Made by a program: the position numbers and the translations under genes. From Gnetum montanum (taxonomy: Eukaryota; Streptophyta; Gnetopsida; Gnetales; Gnetaceae), in assembly GCA_015680685.1 (NCBI GenBank), contig MNCI01004886.1:63210-127209 (forward strand): a stretch of 64,000 bases of DNA, written 5' to 3'. This document shows, piece by piece, positions 42,440 to 53,790 of this stretch; positions within the stretch are counted from its first letter, which is position 1, and each line of letters opens with the position of its first letter. The notes under the pieces are model-generated. The model was not told the DNA's origin, did not search any database, and saw only the letters and a list, made by a program, of their open reading frames with translations.

Positions 42440-44985
42440 CACCACTGTACAAAGGTCGCCTTATTTTTAACCGAAGCAGACCATAGTAACCATGATAATA
42501 ATTTATATAAGCGGGACCCACCACCCGGGAGGCAGGGTCGGATCCCTTCGGATGGCCCACCAGGCCGTTCTCGCGTGGCCACGTGATTTGACTTTCCAGT
42601 GAAGCGCCGCAGCCGCGGTGGTAACCGTTAAAAAACGCCGCACACCCACGCGCCCCCGGGCCCACACACGTCACACTCTTTCTCTTTAATTTATTAAATT
42701 TTTTCAGTCTTGGGAATTTTAAACAACGAGGACCGCTCCAGGGGCGCCACCTGGCACAGACAATGGCAGAAGTATACGCACCGGGGCAGGGCGCGGCTCC
42801 ACCACGGACAGTGCATGCGCCGGCGCCGGCGCCGCCCTCGCAAATGAGAATGAAAATGAAGCAAATAAAAAATGAAAAATGAAAATGAAAATGCTGGCTG
42901 TGACAAAGCAGCCTACCCTACCAAACAAAGTATGACATGTGGCTACGAAACAAAAGTGCGTGATTTATGAGCGTAGCAGCCAGCGACGCATACAACTCAT
43001 GGATCATCGTACAGGTGGGGCCCGCCGCCGCCGCCGCGGTTGCCGCCGTCGTCGTCGTGCGTGCGTGCGTGTGCAAACTCCCCATTCCCCAGCAGCCTTC
43101 CATTTTCACATTTAAATTAATCTTAATAATCATTAATTTTTCTATGCGGGGCCTGCTTTTCAAAGCCATTCTCCCAGCTCCTCTTCCAAAATTGTACGAA
43201 AACAGCCAATGTGCAGGTAAAAATTTAGAAAATCTCTGTAAAATGTTTATGTTTAGAAAAACAAAGCTGGAATCTTAAACCTTCATGTGAACACAGCGCA
43301 GCGAGCACGACCGCCGTTCGTGGTCCCTCCACAGCGCCGGAGCACGTGCCACGTGTGGATCTCATAAATCTTCGCCGCTCGTCCTGCAACGAGAGTGGCG
43401 TTAAAATTAAAGCCAAAAAGTTTTTTTAGAAAAGTTGTGCGCGATGTTCGAGAGCATTAAAGGCCCAAAACGGGGCCTCTGCGGCCGCGGCACCGCCGTA
43501 GCATTAAATGCTGCGACGGTCCAGCTCCAGCGTCCACGTCCGCTACTGCTCTTTCTCTGTCTCTGCAGCGCAGCAGTCGGCGCGCCTGCAGCACGTTAGG
43601 CTTCTGTGGTCTAATCTCCAGACACGTCCACGCCTTAAAAAACTTGCCCCCTTTCTCGCCTCGCCTGTCAACCTGAAAATTCACAATTCTCGCAAAACTA
43701 AAGGTCCACCAACGAGGATAGCGCTGCGAGACGGTAAGTTTCATTTAACAAGTAACTGCGTTCCAAGGCGAATTCGAATGGCGAAACTTTGAGCAAAATG
43801 AGAAGAAAAAACAGCTTTTTCCCGCTCAGCGAGATGCTTCCGTGGAGAGAACAGGAGCACGGAAGAGTAATTTTGCTGGCGCAGGCCACGGCAAGTGGGA
43901 ACGTGGCGTGTGCTCTGGTTTCGGCGCAGCCGTCTGCCGGCCGTCACCATCGCCAACACATTCTCCCGCACACGATTCCCACACCTTGGAGACGCTCCCC
44001 TTGTTTTTTAATATTTCTTGCCCGCCCTTTCCTGCTTTCTGTCGCTTTCGTTCTTCAGCGGCCGGCCCACCCGTGAGTGTGAGCAAGCGCGTCCGTTGTG
44101 TCTCTATTATTCGCTGCGTGGCCACACGGTTTAATTGAAGAGATCTGTGTTTACGTTAGACTGACTGACTGACTGACTGACTCTCTGTCTTGCAGCACAG
44201 ACGCACACGTACGGACCGGACCGCGCCGCGGCGCGGGTCGGTCCACCCTGAAACGATACTCTGCACCGTTTCATAAAATATACACGCACGCACAGTCGAG
44301 AAGCAGAGCGGGAAGAACGAGATTTTGCGAACAAGGACCGAGGAAGAGAATTTGGAACCAGAAGTCCAGGAATCCGAATCCAAAACTTGTTCTAAATTGC
44401 CTTTTGAGAAATTTGAAAGCCGGAGAGAAGGAACTTGAAAACACTACTTTCACATAAATCGCTAGAACACGCATAACAAAACCTCTGAAACCAAAGCTTT
44501 GTAAGCCAACCAAACGAAAATGGGCTTCCAAAATTTCGAACTACGAGCGCAACAGGCACAGCAAAACTCTGAGACCAAATCTTTGTATGCGAAACGAGAG
44601 AAAATCGACTTACGAAATTTTAAACTACGAGAGAACAACAGCTGAATCGAGAACCTGTAACGAAGACTACATTGAGGAATAAAATTTCGCTACACCAGAG
44701 CAGAGGTAAGAATCGTTAAGAAAACACAAAAGCTGCTGACGAACAGAGCAAATGAAACCGAGGATTGTGAGGAGAAAAAAAAATGTTTCCAGCTTCCAAA
44801 GACCGGAGGCCCTTGGGGATGCAAGGGCAAAAAACCGAACGGCATATGTACAAATTTCTTCAAGTGAAATACATCGGTTAGGTTCGGCCATCATTATCAA
44901 CATTATCTTTATCATCATTCTGAACGAGCTTCATACGGACGCAAAAACCGCCGTTACGAAACAGAAACATCTCGGAAGAAGCTCA
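42440..44985 (+). repeat. Duplicated GC-rich block, copy 2 (adjacent to the ERF gene)
   Basis: Diverged copy of 35385-37490 in the same orientation, ending about 140 bp from the ERF stop codon. It has two adjacent G-boxes (CACGTG at 43343-43348 and 43350-43355) where copy 1 has one. It also has an ACG/GTAAGT splice-donor-like site at 43730-43739 and a GACT microsatellite with pyrimidine-tract/cttgcag acceptor-like sequence at 44158-44196. A plus-strand noncoding transcript is possible but unproven. CpG-rich compared with the surrounding transposons. Confidence 0.82.
43343..43355 (+). promoter_or_regulatory. Double G-box (CACGTG) in duplicated block
   Basis: gcacgtgccacgtgt carries two CACGTG cores sharing a spacer base. 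The right-hand one is conserved in copy 1 (36082-36087) with the following gatct. G-boxes bind bZIP/bHLH factors and, with ACGTGTC context, ABA-response factors. Whether a promoter is active here is inference. Confidence 0.5.
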
Positions 44986-45122
44986 GCGTCGAGCGGGCGG
45001 AGAGCTGAAAAACAACAAAAAAATTCGCCTACGACGAAGGCGGTGAGTCGACTAAACGGCCGCAGAACTTCCTAAAACACAGTGAATCAAATCATCCTCC
45101 GAAAGAAAAACGGAACGCCTCC

Positions 45123-45728
45123 TCAGGTCGCGAAAGCTTCGGGCGCGGGAAGATTCAGGTCCGGAATGACGCAGCGGAAGGCCTTGTGCTCCGCTGCCGC
45201 AGCGTCGTAGACGACGGAGGAGGAGCTGGAATCAGAGTCGCTCGAGGGTTTCAGACGACGCTCTTGCTGCTGCGGCTGCGGCTGCGGCTGCGGCTGCTGG
45301 AACACGGAAACCCTCGCGGACGAAGACGAAGACAGAGACAGCGCGAGGTCGTCGTTCAAGTTGGACGAGGAAGCCGCCGACTCCACGGTGCTGCCGTTTC
45401 CATTACCGCTGCCGGACGCGCTGAGCACCGGCGGCGCCTTACTCGGCACAGGCGGAACCGTCAGCGCTGCGGCGGACGCGTACGAGAAATTGGTGCGGGC
45501 CTTGGCACCGCGGAGCGAGATCGCGGCGCGGTCGTAGGCGCTGGCGGCCTGCTCTGCGGTGTCGAAGGTGCCCAGCCACAGGCGGACCTTGCGAATCGGG
45601 TCGCGGATCTCTGCCGCGTAGCGGCCCCACGGCCTCTTGCGAACGCCGCGGAAGTGAATCTCCGCGCCGCCGGCGACCGCCACTGCCGCTGCCGCTGCCG
45701 CTGCAGCGTTCACTCGCTTTGGCGCCAT
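45123..45728 (-). CDS. ERF-subfamily AP2 transcriptional repressor, 201 aa, with two EAR motifs
   Basis: A nuclear DNA-binding protein of the AP2/ERF family, expected to bind GCC-box (AGCCGCC) promoters and repress stress or hormone genes. The AP2/ERF domain is complete at about residues 26-83: [19 protein letters not shown], then [20 protein letters not shown], then RGAKARTNF. Ala and Asp in YAAEIRD are the ERF-type residues rather than DREB. An Ala-rich N-terminus precedes it. After it are a Ser-rich linker, an LxLxL-type EAR motif (DDLALSL), a poly-Gln/Pro stretch and a C-terminal DLNxP EAR motif (PDLNLPAP) five residues from the end. This layout fits repressor group VIII (ERF3/ERF4/ERF7-like). 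I chose the ATG at 45728 (MAPKRVN) because it starts the usual short N-terminus; an in-frame ATG at 45770 would add 14 atypical residues. The gene is intronless, as is usual. The orthologue cannot be named. Confidence 0.93.
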   Translation of the reverse strand: MAPKRVNAAAAAAAAVAVAGGAEIHFRGVRKRPWGRYAAEIRDPIRKVRLWLGTFDTAEQAASAYDRAAISLRGAKARTNFSYASAAALTVPPVPSKAPPVLSASGSGNGNGSTVESAASSSNLNDDLALSLSSSSSARVSVFQQPQPQPQPQQQERRLKPSSDSDSSSSSVVYDAAAAEHKAFRCVIPDLNLPAPEAFAT

Positions 45729-45857
45729 CAACCAAGAAGAAGAAGAAATGCCGATACCGGTTACACGCACAACTTTTGTTTCCCTGAGGAGGAATGCTGT
45801 TGCTGTTGCTGCCTGCTGGTGCTATGCGATGACCAAGAATTATAGAAGGGTGGGGGG

Positions 45858-45864
45858 ATTTATA
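45858..45864 (-). promoter_or_regulatory. TATA box of the ERF gene
   Basis: On the minus strand gcatataaatcccc lies about 130 bp upstream of the ATG at 45728, giving a plausible 5' UTR of about 100 nt. Confidence 0.65.
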
Positions 45865-47400
45865 TGCGTGGGGATGGAGAAAGAAGCGGGGAAGGACGTG
45901 TGGCGGAAGGAAGGCGGACAGATCTTTCTTCCGGCGGCGCGTCAGCGATGAGTGGGGCGTGGACTATTCATGGAGGTGAGGTGGATAAGTGGAGTGGAGT
46001 GGAGTGCAGTGGCGCTGGCGCTGGCGCTGGCGCGTCAGGGAAAAAAAATATAAGAAAGCGAGGGAGAGAGAACCAGAGCGGGAGCGACGGTCGTAGCAGC
46101 AACAACAGGCGACAACATTGGTGCGCTGCTGGACGTTGAAACGACGGGGAAAATACCCGCCCCACCCTAGCCTAGCCTAGCCTAGCTAAAGTAACCGAAA
46201 CAAGCAACGAAGACGAAGAAGACGAAAAAAATGAACAACGCGGAGGAGAATCAGCAGACGACAGAATTGCGTGGTTTGACCAGCGTTGGCGCGTTCGCTC
46301 TCTCTCTCATCTTAGGAGCGGCGGGGCGGCGCCGATTGTTGAATATCATCAGCGGAGCACGACAGCCAGTCAGGGCGGGAGGCCGGGCGGCATTAACGTC
46401 CATAACCCCCAATAAAACACAGAGAGCGTCAAATTCACCGCCAATTTTCGCGGGGGCATTCTGGGGCTGCCACGTGAGCCGCAGGTATCTCGCAGCAGCG
46501 TGAGCGTTTTTCGGGGCAAAACGGGGCATTCACGCCGACAGTTTCACGTCGCACGCCGCACCAACACGGAGCGACTGCGACAACCACGCGGTTTTTCGCG
46601 CGCCACGTCAGGCGCACGCGACGTGTGCATGCTCCCGCTGCTGCGTCGTCGTCGCCGACTAAAATTCACGGTAAACGCGCAGTGGTAAAAGCAGGAGGCG
46701 CAGTTTTGTTTCAGTTACTGGTGCGGGTGCGGGTGCGGGTGCGGGTGATTTTGGTGGCAGTTGGGTAAGGGCAGGGATAAGAAAACAACGTTACGTTTCC
46801 GTTGCGTTGCGTGCGTGTCCTTGTTTTACGGTTGCGTTGCGGTGGTGGGCAAGTCTGAATGAAATGAATGTGGTGCCGGTGCACATTAACGTGGCGTGGA
46901 GTGGAGAAGGAGACATGGATGTGCTATTGCTGGCAATGGCAATGGTAATGGTAATGGTGCATAACATGACGTTTGCTACTTGATGTGGAGTGGAGTGGAG
47001 TGGAGTGGAGTGAGTGGATTAAGGATATACGCGTTGAGCGTTGGTGCTGGCGGCTGGCGATCATGATGAGGTGGATGTGGTAGTTGTCAGTCGTGGCAGT
47101 TTTCCGTGGGCGGTGCGGCGAGGGGAGGTGCGATTTATGTAACGGCCGTTGCCTGGCTGGCAGCTCTGTAGTCTTGTGCGTCGGAGTATGGAAATAAATA
47201 AAATTTTGGGAAGTGCTATTTGGAGGCAGGCAGGGCAACTGTTTGGTGTTGGCTGTGTGTGCGTGTATGTGTGGTGTAAAATGTGTGTATGCATGCGAAA
47301 AGGACGGAAGCAAAGGCATGTTGAGATGAGGACCATTCCATGTGCGGGTTGTAACGTCCACGGCGTTTTAAGGGCCACCACTCCCTCTCAAATGGAACAT
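45865..47400 (-). promoter_or_regulatory. GC-rich ERF upstream region with minisatellite patches
   Basis: A CpG-rich region without a credible gene. It contains short tandem patches: ggcgct units at 46011-46034, four cctag units at 46166-46185, four gcgggt units at 46721-46747, and tggag units at 46985-47012. The sequence probably includes the ERF promoter. Several overlapping open frames on both strands reflect high GC and have no domain support. Confidence 0.5.
46721..46747 (+). repeat. GTGCGG tandem array, G-quadruplex potential
   Basis: Four GGG runs spaced by three bases (gcgggt repeated), about 1 kb upstream of the ERF start, G-rich on the plus strand. Confidence 0.6.
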
Positions 47401-48546
47401 GGAATCTAACGTCACGTATTCAAATCAGGGTATGTGGGGCTGCTTTGTTCATGACCCTAACATATGTCGTGTTAAACGCATCCCTAGCAAATGTTGGAGG
47501 GTCTGCAGCGGTTTCCTCCTCTTAAAAAGGGTAACGTTTTTCTTTCCGTAAAACAACTCAAAATTGCATCCACCATTTGATGCCATTAAAAGGAAACTTC
47601 CCTTTTCCATATTACCATTCGAACTATGTAACGGGCAAAAGCTGTTCTCATGATGATCGGATTTTCCAAGACTTCCCGCTATCACCGTCACCTTGAAAGA
47701 AGGTAAAAGTAAATTATTGGTAATGTATGATCAGGTGAAAGCAGGCAGCAATATATTGGGCAGTTCTGTGTCAAACGCACAGAGCCACGCCTGGGGCTCC
47801 TTCGTGTGGATCAAATTCGAGAGGGGGTTGTTAAGGTGAGTGGATCAAATTCGAGAGGGAAAAAGAAAGGAAAAATAAAAATATACAATGGATCATAATA
47901 GATTTATAGCAATGTCTAATAGCTACCGAATACACTTTTATTTAAGATATTTAAAATTGTGTGAGAGGATGATAATCAAAGCCACAACCTCTTATTTAAT
48001 AGATGGCATTTTACTAAACCATCAAGCACCACACTACCTTATAATCTATTATTATTTTTATTTAATTGTTACAAAAATGCATTACAATACATGCGTGTTA
48101 TACTTGTATGAACAAAATTTTAGTATTTATAAAGAATTCTGAAGAAATTACATGCCTCAAACTTATAAGTTGATTTTAATATGCAATGTCTAAAATTGTT
48201 TATGTGTTCTTTTATCAAAACAAGTTAGACCATATAATCATTTGTCTATTTGTTCCATCTACCATCATTTAAGCCATATTTAAGCTATATGTTTCCTTCT
48301 TGGCATCTCATCCTTCTATCACACAAACTAGCCATGTTCCATATATTCTTCTTCACAAATTGGTCTTTTATAATTTGTCCTTCATACAAACTAACATTTT
48401 TGTGATATGAATAAGACAATACAGTAGTCATGTCAACTTGACTCATTTTGGCTGAGAGGCCAACACATCTTGCGCCTTGGGTAGGGAGGGGAGAGTGTAT
48501 TTTGTCGCCCTCCACGTGCAGGGGAGTTGAATCTGAAAAGTCAAGG
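47401..48546. other. No recognised gene
   Basis: Transition from the CpG-rich island back to AT-rich DNA. Open frames at 47449-47691 and 48285-48560 lack recognisable motifs. Confidence 0.4.
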
Positions 48547-48880
48547 AGCCAAAGAGTCATTGCAGGGGAGTTGAATCTTTATTCAATTAACACCCCCTCG
48601 ACCCTTGGGCTCCCCATTCATCTCTTCATATTCCCTCACGCACACGCACCACATGTAGGGAAGCCAAAGAGTCACTGCAAGGGAGCCGAATGTCTATTCA
48701 ATTGACACCCCTGACCCCTGGGCTCTCCATTTGTCTCTTCGTATTCTCTCACGTGCATGCACCACATGTAGGGAAGCCAAAGAGTCACTGCAGGGAAGCT
48801 AAATCCCTATTCAACTGACACCCCCAACCCCTGGGCTCCCCATTCGTCTCTTCGTATTCCCTCACACGTGACATGGGTAA
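48547..48880 (+). repeat. About 114-bp tandem repeat, three copies
   Basis: Units start at agccaaagagtca(t/c)tgca: 48547, 48662 and 48775 (115 and 113 bp apart). Each contains tattcaa(t/c)tgacacccc-like, ccctgggctccccatt(c/t), gtctcttc(g/a)tattc and cctcacg. Copies 1 and 2 end accacatgtaggga. Confidence 0.88.
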
Positions 48881-49294
48881 TAATGAATATTATTATAAAC
48901 GATGGGTAATATTGAATAGTTGTTATTATTATAAACGGTGACGGTTACATGATTACAGTAATAATGAATATTTTTTATTACAAATTGTGGGTAATAATAA
49001 ATATTTATTATTATTAAAAATGGTGATAGTTACGATCATGATGACGGTTAAGGCGATGACAGTTATGATGAAGGCATTTTTGAGCATTATTTATGCAAGA
49101 GACTTATTTCAAAAAAACACCATGAACAAACAAAGATAGAGCAAACTTGATTGAGAGGGTAAAACTAAATTGGGTAAGTGGTAGAGAAATAGAGGAGGGA
49201 TGAGTGATTCCATTTTTAGTTATCTTATTACTTCATCTAGTAGTTAGGCTTGGTTAACATCATTTTTTTAAAAATCATCTTGGCCAATTGATAT
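48881..49294. other. AT-rich filler with TAATAA-type microsatellite
   Basis: Imperfect gggtaataatgaatatta repeats at 48880-49020, followed by gatgacggtta-like repeats near 49040. Nothing else is recognised. Confidence 0.5.
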
Positions 49295-49299
49295 ATATA

Positions 49300-50112
49300 T
49301 GATGAGTGGCGAGGTACCCCTACACTCAACCATACGAATACGAACGTTTCACGCACAATCTGATCGAACTTCACAGACGGACTAGTTGTGGTATCTAGAC
49401 AATTACTCATAGATCGCAGTTCGTTGTCTTCCCACCTAAACTAGTATTAGCTTTGTCACGTATGGTTTAGTCTAGAGTGAGATGTATGATGTGTCCTACA
49501 CTAATGCTACTCCTGGGTATGATGGGAAATAATATCAACTAAGCTAGGAGAGAGAGGGTGAGAGAGAATCTAAGCTAGCCTAAGTGCGATGAGCATCTGG
49601 TCCTCAATCAGCCGTACACATCTTGGACCTTGTGCACGACTACCACTAGGATTACCAAACGCTTGGCCTAGGTACGCTACTAGGTTACCAAGTAATCACA
49701 CTTGAATGCTCGTGATTGAGTTGTACTCATTCTGCGTTACTAGGAGATAAGGGTAGAGAGATATTAATTAAGAAAGCAGTAAATAACAATAATAATTAAA
49801 TAAATAATTAAGCTAAGTGGATGTTGTAATGATGAAGTAATCTCGATCTTTATTACTAGTCATGTGCATGTCCAAGTATGTCACACTCGAATAAGGATGC
49901 TGTACAATTACAATCATCACATTGTGGGCATGACCTGGTAGAACAGGGTTGAGAGGAAAAACTGACATACTAAAAACTATTGAAAATTTAAACTTCTAAA
50001 AACTGACTTCCAAATTTGCCAGCCTCTTATTTATAGATAAGGAGACAGGCTATGATATTGCATACGCGATATCATGGGTGCGATATCGCAGCCAACAATT
50101 CATGACTCATCA
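49300..50112 (-). repeat. Alpha1 3' LTR
   Basis: 813 bp. It has three GATATC/GATATT motifs at 50053-50092 and a tatttatag TATA complement near 50030. Confidence 0.9.
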
Positions 50113-50130
50113 TACCCCAACGACTGAATG
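50113..50130 (-). promoter_or_regulatory. Polypurine tract of alpha1
   Basis: Plus-strand taccccaacgactgaatg follows the LTR. The sense strand reads cattcagtcgttggggta, and aactcatcctcgag lies next to it as in beta. Confidence 0.78.
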
Positions 50131-50376
50131 AAAACTCATCCTCGAGTTAAAGTGAGAACAAGCTCCATTGATTACACAATGGATAGGTATGGGATTATTG
50201 ACTGACGAGAATGGATTCATGCTGCGGTGTGGAATCAGAACAAAATTGGGACACAACATGAAGAACGCAAAAGAAAATCCTATAACTACAAGATTGGGTG
50301 GAACTTATGTAGTTCCTAGTGGTGGTGGCTCCTCCATGGGTGTCTTTCCCTTGTCTTGCACTCAAAGTCTTGGGAT

Positions 50377-51078
50377 TTAATGGCGTTGAAGTATGGCTTG
50401 GAGTTTCTCCTTTTGTAAGGCCTTGAGTGCCTTGGTGTGCGTGTAAGTTTGTGCTCGTGCCATAGAGGCATCCCAGTTAGCCTTCTCTTTTTCTTCCGCC
50501 ACCCTTTTATTCTCTGTCAATAGTTTATTAAGTTGCTCGGTTCTGAAAGTATCCAACTGGTTCTGAGCAACCTTTGGCCCTATATTCGGAAGGTTTAATA
50601 CTTCCGAAATGGCTTGAACAGACAAATCAACAGTTACACCACAAATGTTAACCATGGTGCCTTCTTCTTTGTTGTGCCAAAATTGGTACATTTCCCCTAA
50701 GTACTAGGCACCGCTTTCAGAGAGGGTAGGCCACAATGGGAACCCTTTGAGGTGATCCCTAATGGCCTCCGGAGAAAATTTTGCGAAAGGTCCAAAGTTT
50801 AATTCCACGATCACTACAGTAAATATGGACCTTTCATGGATGGCCTGAACACAATCCTGGGGCAACGTGAGATGTCATCCCTGTTTAGATGCTGCAGCAG
50901 CTTCTCCTTCTGCTTGCCTTGATTGTACAATGGCAAGATCTTCTTGGTGGATACTAAATGATTGTTCCTCTTGCTCTGCATGTTGTTCGGCGGCAGCTTG
51001 TCCTTCACCTCTCCTAGGTCGCTTAATCCCACCTTGAGTAGGACCTTCCTGTTGTCTGCATTTTGGGATCATCTGCAA
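50377..51078 (-). pseudogene. Alpha1 extra ORF (basic N-terminus, YQFW domain, coiled coil)
   Basis: Readable from 51078 (MQMIPKCRQQEGPTQGGIKR) through a Gln/Glu-rich stretch and a FPLWPTLSESGA segment to the open piece 50377-50691: MYQFWHNKEEGTMVNICGVT, a LSVQAISEVLNLPNIG segment, then LTENKRVAEEKEKANWDASM and a stop. It matches the gamma1 extra ORF at 12171-12383. Two or three stops interrupt it. Total about 233 codons. Role unknown. Its retention in an element without pol is notable. Confidence 0.6.
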
Positions 51079-52849
51079 TCACACGAGGCCAATCGTTAGT
51101 AAGGTTGTTACCAAAGTTAGGTTATACCTTACTGCTTGCCTTAATGAATTACTTTATCTTCATGTGATGTTAATTAAAATGTCCTCGAAAGATTATAATA
51201 TTGAATCCTCTTTGCTTAGATGGTTTCCAAATCTAGTTTCCTGGTATAACTAAGGAGATGAAATTGTTTTTGGCGCATTTATCCTTAGTTTTATAACTAA
51301 TTACCCTTAATAATGTCCTTCAGGCGATGAAGAATTTCAAAAAATTTATGCACTATTCAGCGTGTGCCCCTACCCCACGACTAAGCTAAACACTCTCGGT
51401 TCAAGTAGGTTCAAACGGAATGGAAATCGAAGTACTAGCAAGCAAGTTATGGATATAAAAGCAAGGGACGCGCAATCGCGAGTTGTAGAGAGGAATTTGA
51501 AAAACTTCCCCCACCTGAACAGTTGCAAATGATGTTGATTAGCAAGGGGGGTCGCGTATATATATATTATATATATATATATATTAGACATGATATCAAT
51601 GTTAGGGAACTTTATAGAATGTAATGAATTTTTAATATTTTTCTGAAATTAACAATGTAAACTAAGGACATCTAGACGAGTGTTAAAGGGTTCCAGGGTA
51701 ATTCAACTAGTTCTGAAGGCACAAAAATTATGATGGTGTGGAATTTATCAATAAGGACCTCGGATGGTAAGGGGGAGAAAAAAGCTATGTGATGGTTCAT
51801 AGGAACGTTTGGATCGGAGGGATAGTAATAAAGGAAAGAATATCGTTGAAAATACGCTGAGGGTAATAGATGGTGTGCGAAAGATGTGTTACGAGTGCAA
51901 ATTACAAAAAATTATGCAAGTGGGTCCTCCCCAAAGCAAGTTCCAACCTATAATGCCCTTGTGTAACCACACTTGAAAATTTTCGTAGGCACTAAAAGGG
52001 TTAAATGTAATCTACACTGGTTCCACAAAACACACACATGTAAATATCAATGGAATGAGGTAAGAATTCTACGCTATACAAGACATGAGCTACAATTACA
52101 TGAACAGTGAGATGAGATGGACTATAGAAGGGATTGTAGAGACTGGGACATGAGGTAACTAACCCAAGGCACAATGAATCCTATGTGTAAAGCATGATTA
52201 ATGTGTCATTAACTTGTCGTTCCAAGATCAAGACCAAGTCCATTCCTCTGATCAATGACACCACATTATTTCATCCCATGATGAGTGACTATGAGAGTAC
52301 CATAACAACAAGGCGTATGATCACTTGGCATTTTGTTCAAGGGAGGAGTGATTTTTGCTTTGTGGCACTTTCTTTGTTTTTTTTTCTTTTTTTTTCGATT
52401 GCTGAATCTAGAGAAGTTGCCAACCTTCAGGCATGGGTGCATGTCTTTCCAGTAGGACCCCCTAGAACAGCACTGGATTTTTAAGTGCCTTTTGATTACT
52501 CTTACTCCCATTTTGCATTAGGTCTACAAGGATCTTAGTACAACCACGTTGCGTGATAACTCTCACAGACGCTACCAAAGAGAATCCGCAAATCCCCTTG
52601 ATGTCACATCCTAATCATTCCCTCTTGATCCATCCTTCTTCATTCTAGGTATAATGAACACAAAATTAATTTTAAGTTTTAAGAATGTCAAGAATATCAT
52701 TGTATCCTTGAACAAAACCTCTTATTTGTAGAATGGATGAGTGGGTGTAATGTGTTCACTGTCCAAATAATAGATCACTCGAGACTCGATAACATAGAAC
52801 AAACCTCAACCAACGAGCCACATGAGTGTTTTATTCATAGATGAGATTA
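51079..52849 (-). other. Alpha1 noncoding module
   Basis: No retroelement coding. It shares with the beta noncoding module the block gtgggtcctccccaaagca (51920-51938), a neighbouring cacttgaaa...cgtaggca block, and ctaccccacgactaag (51369-51384), in the same order and strand sense. Confidence 0.65.
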
Positions 52850-52854
52850 CTTAT

Positions 52855-53682
52855 TGATGAGTCATGGTCTGTCAAGTCCTATTATCGAACCCCTGTTATC
52901 GCAGCCTGTATGCGATATCGTGTACGAGATATCGTGGTTCCCATGTGAGCCTATAAATAAAAGGTGGCGCACTTGTTTTTGGAATTAGTTCATAGTCTCT
53001 TATTCAAACTCTTGTAGTTTTTCCTTCTTAGAGTTAGAATTATTTCTCAATGCATGCCCGTAGTGTGATGATTGTAATTGTACGTCATCCTTTATTCGAG
53101 TGTGATGTACTTGGACACACACATGATCGGAAATAAAGATCGAGATTACTTCATCATTGCAGCATTCACTTAGTTTATTTATTTAATTATTATTATTATT
53201 TACTGCTTTCTTAGTTAATATCTTCACCCTAAACTCCTATTAAACACGGAATGAGTACGACTTGATCACAAGCATTTAAGTGTGACTACTTGGTAACCCA
53301 GTAGCATACCTAGGATCTGCGCTTGGTAATCCTAGTAGTAGTCGTGTACGAGGTCCAAGATGTGTATGAATGATTGAGGAATGAATGCTCATCTCACTTA
53401 GGCTAGCTTAGATTCTCTCTCACCCTCTCTCTCTTAGCTTAGTTAATGTTATTTCCCATCATACCCAGGAGTAGCATTAGTGTAGGAACACATCATACAC
53501 CTCACTCTGGACTAAACCATACGTGAAAAAGTTAATACTAGTCCAGGTGGGAAGATAGTGAACTACGACCTATGAGTAACTGTCTGGATACCACAGCTAG
53601 TCCTTCTGCGGAGTTCGATCGAATCACGCATGAAACACTCGTATTTGTATGGTTGAGTGCAGGGGTACCTCGCCACTCAGCA
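52855..53682 (+). mobile_element. Solo LTR, alpha family, inserted in alpha1
   Basis: 828 bp. It starts tgatgagtcatggtctg, has the TATA box cctataaataaaagg (near 52955), and ends ggggtacctcgccactcagca. Perfect cttat target duplications are at 52850-52854 and 53683-53687. Confidence 0.92.
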
Positions 53683-53790
53683 CTTATAAAAAGATAAAAA
53701 GACAAAAGACAAAAAGATAAAACAAGAAATTGAAAAATGAAAAACTGGAAAACAAAAAATTGTAAAATTAAAGAAAATGAAAAAAATTTA

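Noticed and set aside
35385-44985. The duplicated GC-rich blocks as LTRs of one large element
   Set aside because: No TG...CA ends, PBS, PPT or target duplication could be found at the block edges, and the gag piece between them is a fragment of a different family type. Kept only as an alternative.
45186-45845. 219-codon plus-strand frame
   Set aside because: Antisense shadow of the ERF gene. Arg/Leu-rich composition from GC-rich codons and no domain.
46231-46529. Overlapping frames of about 90 codons on both strands upstream of the ERF
   Set aside because: Expected by chance in GC-rich DNA; no motif or codon signature.
47449-47691. 80-codon minus frame
   Set aside because: No recognisable domain, homologous copy or promoter context.
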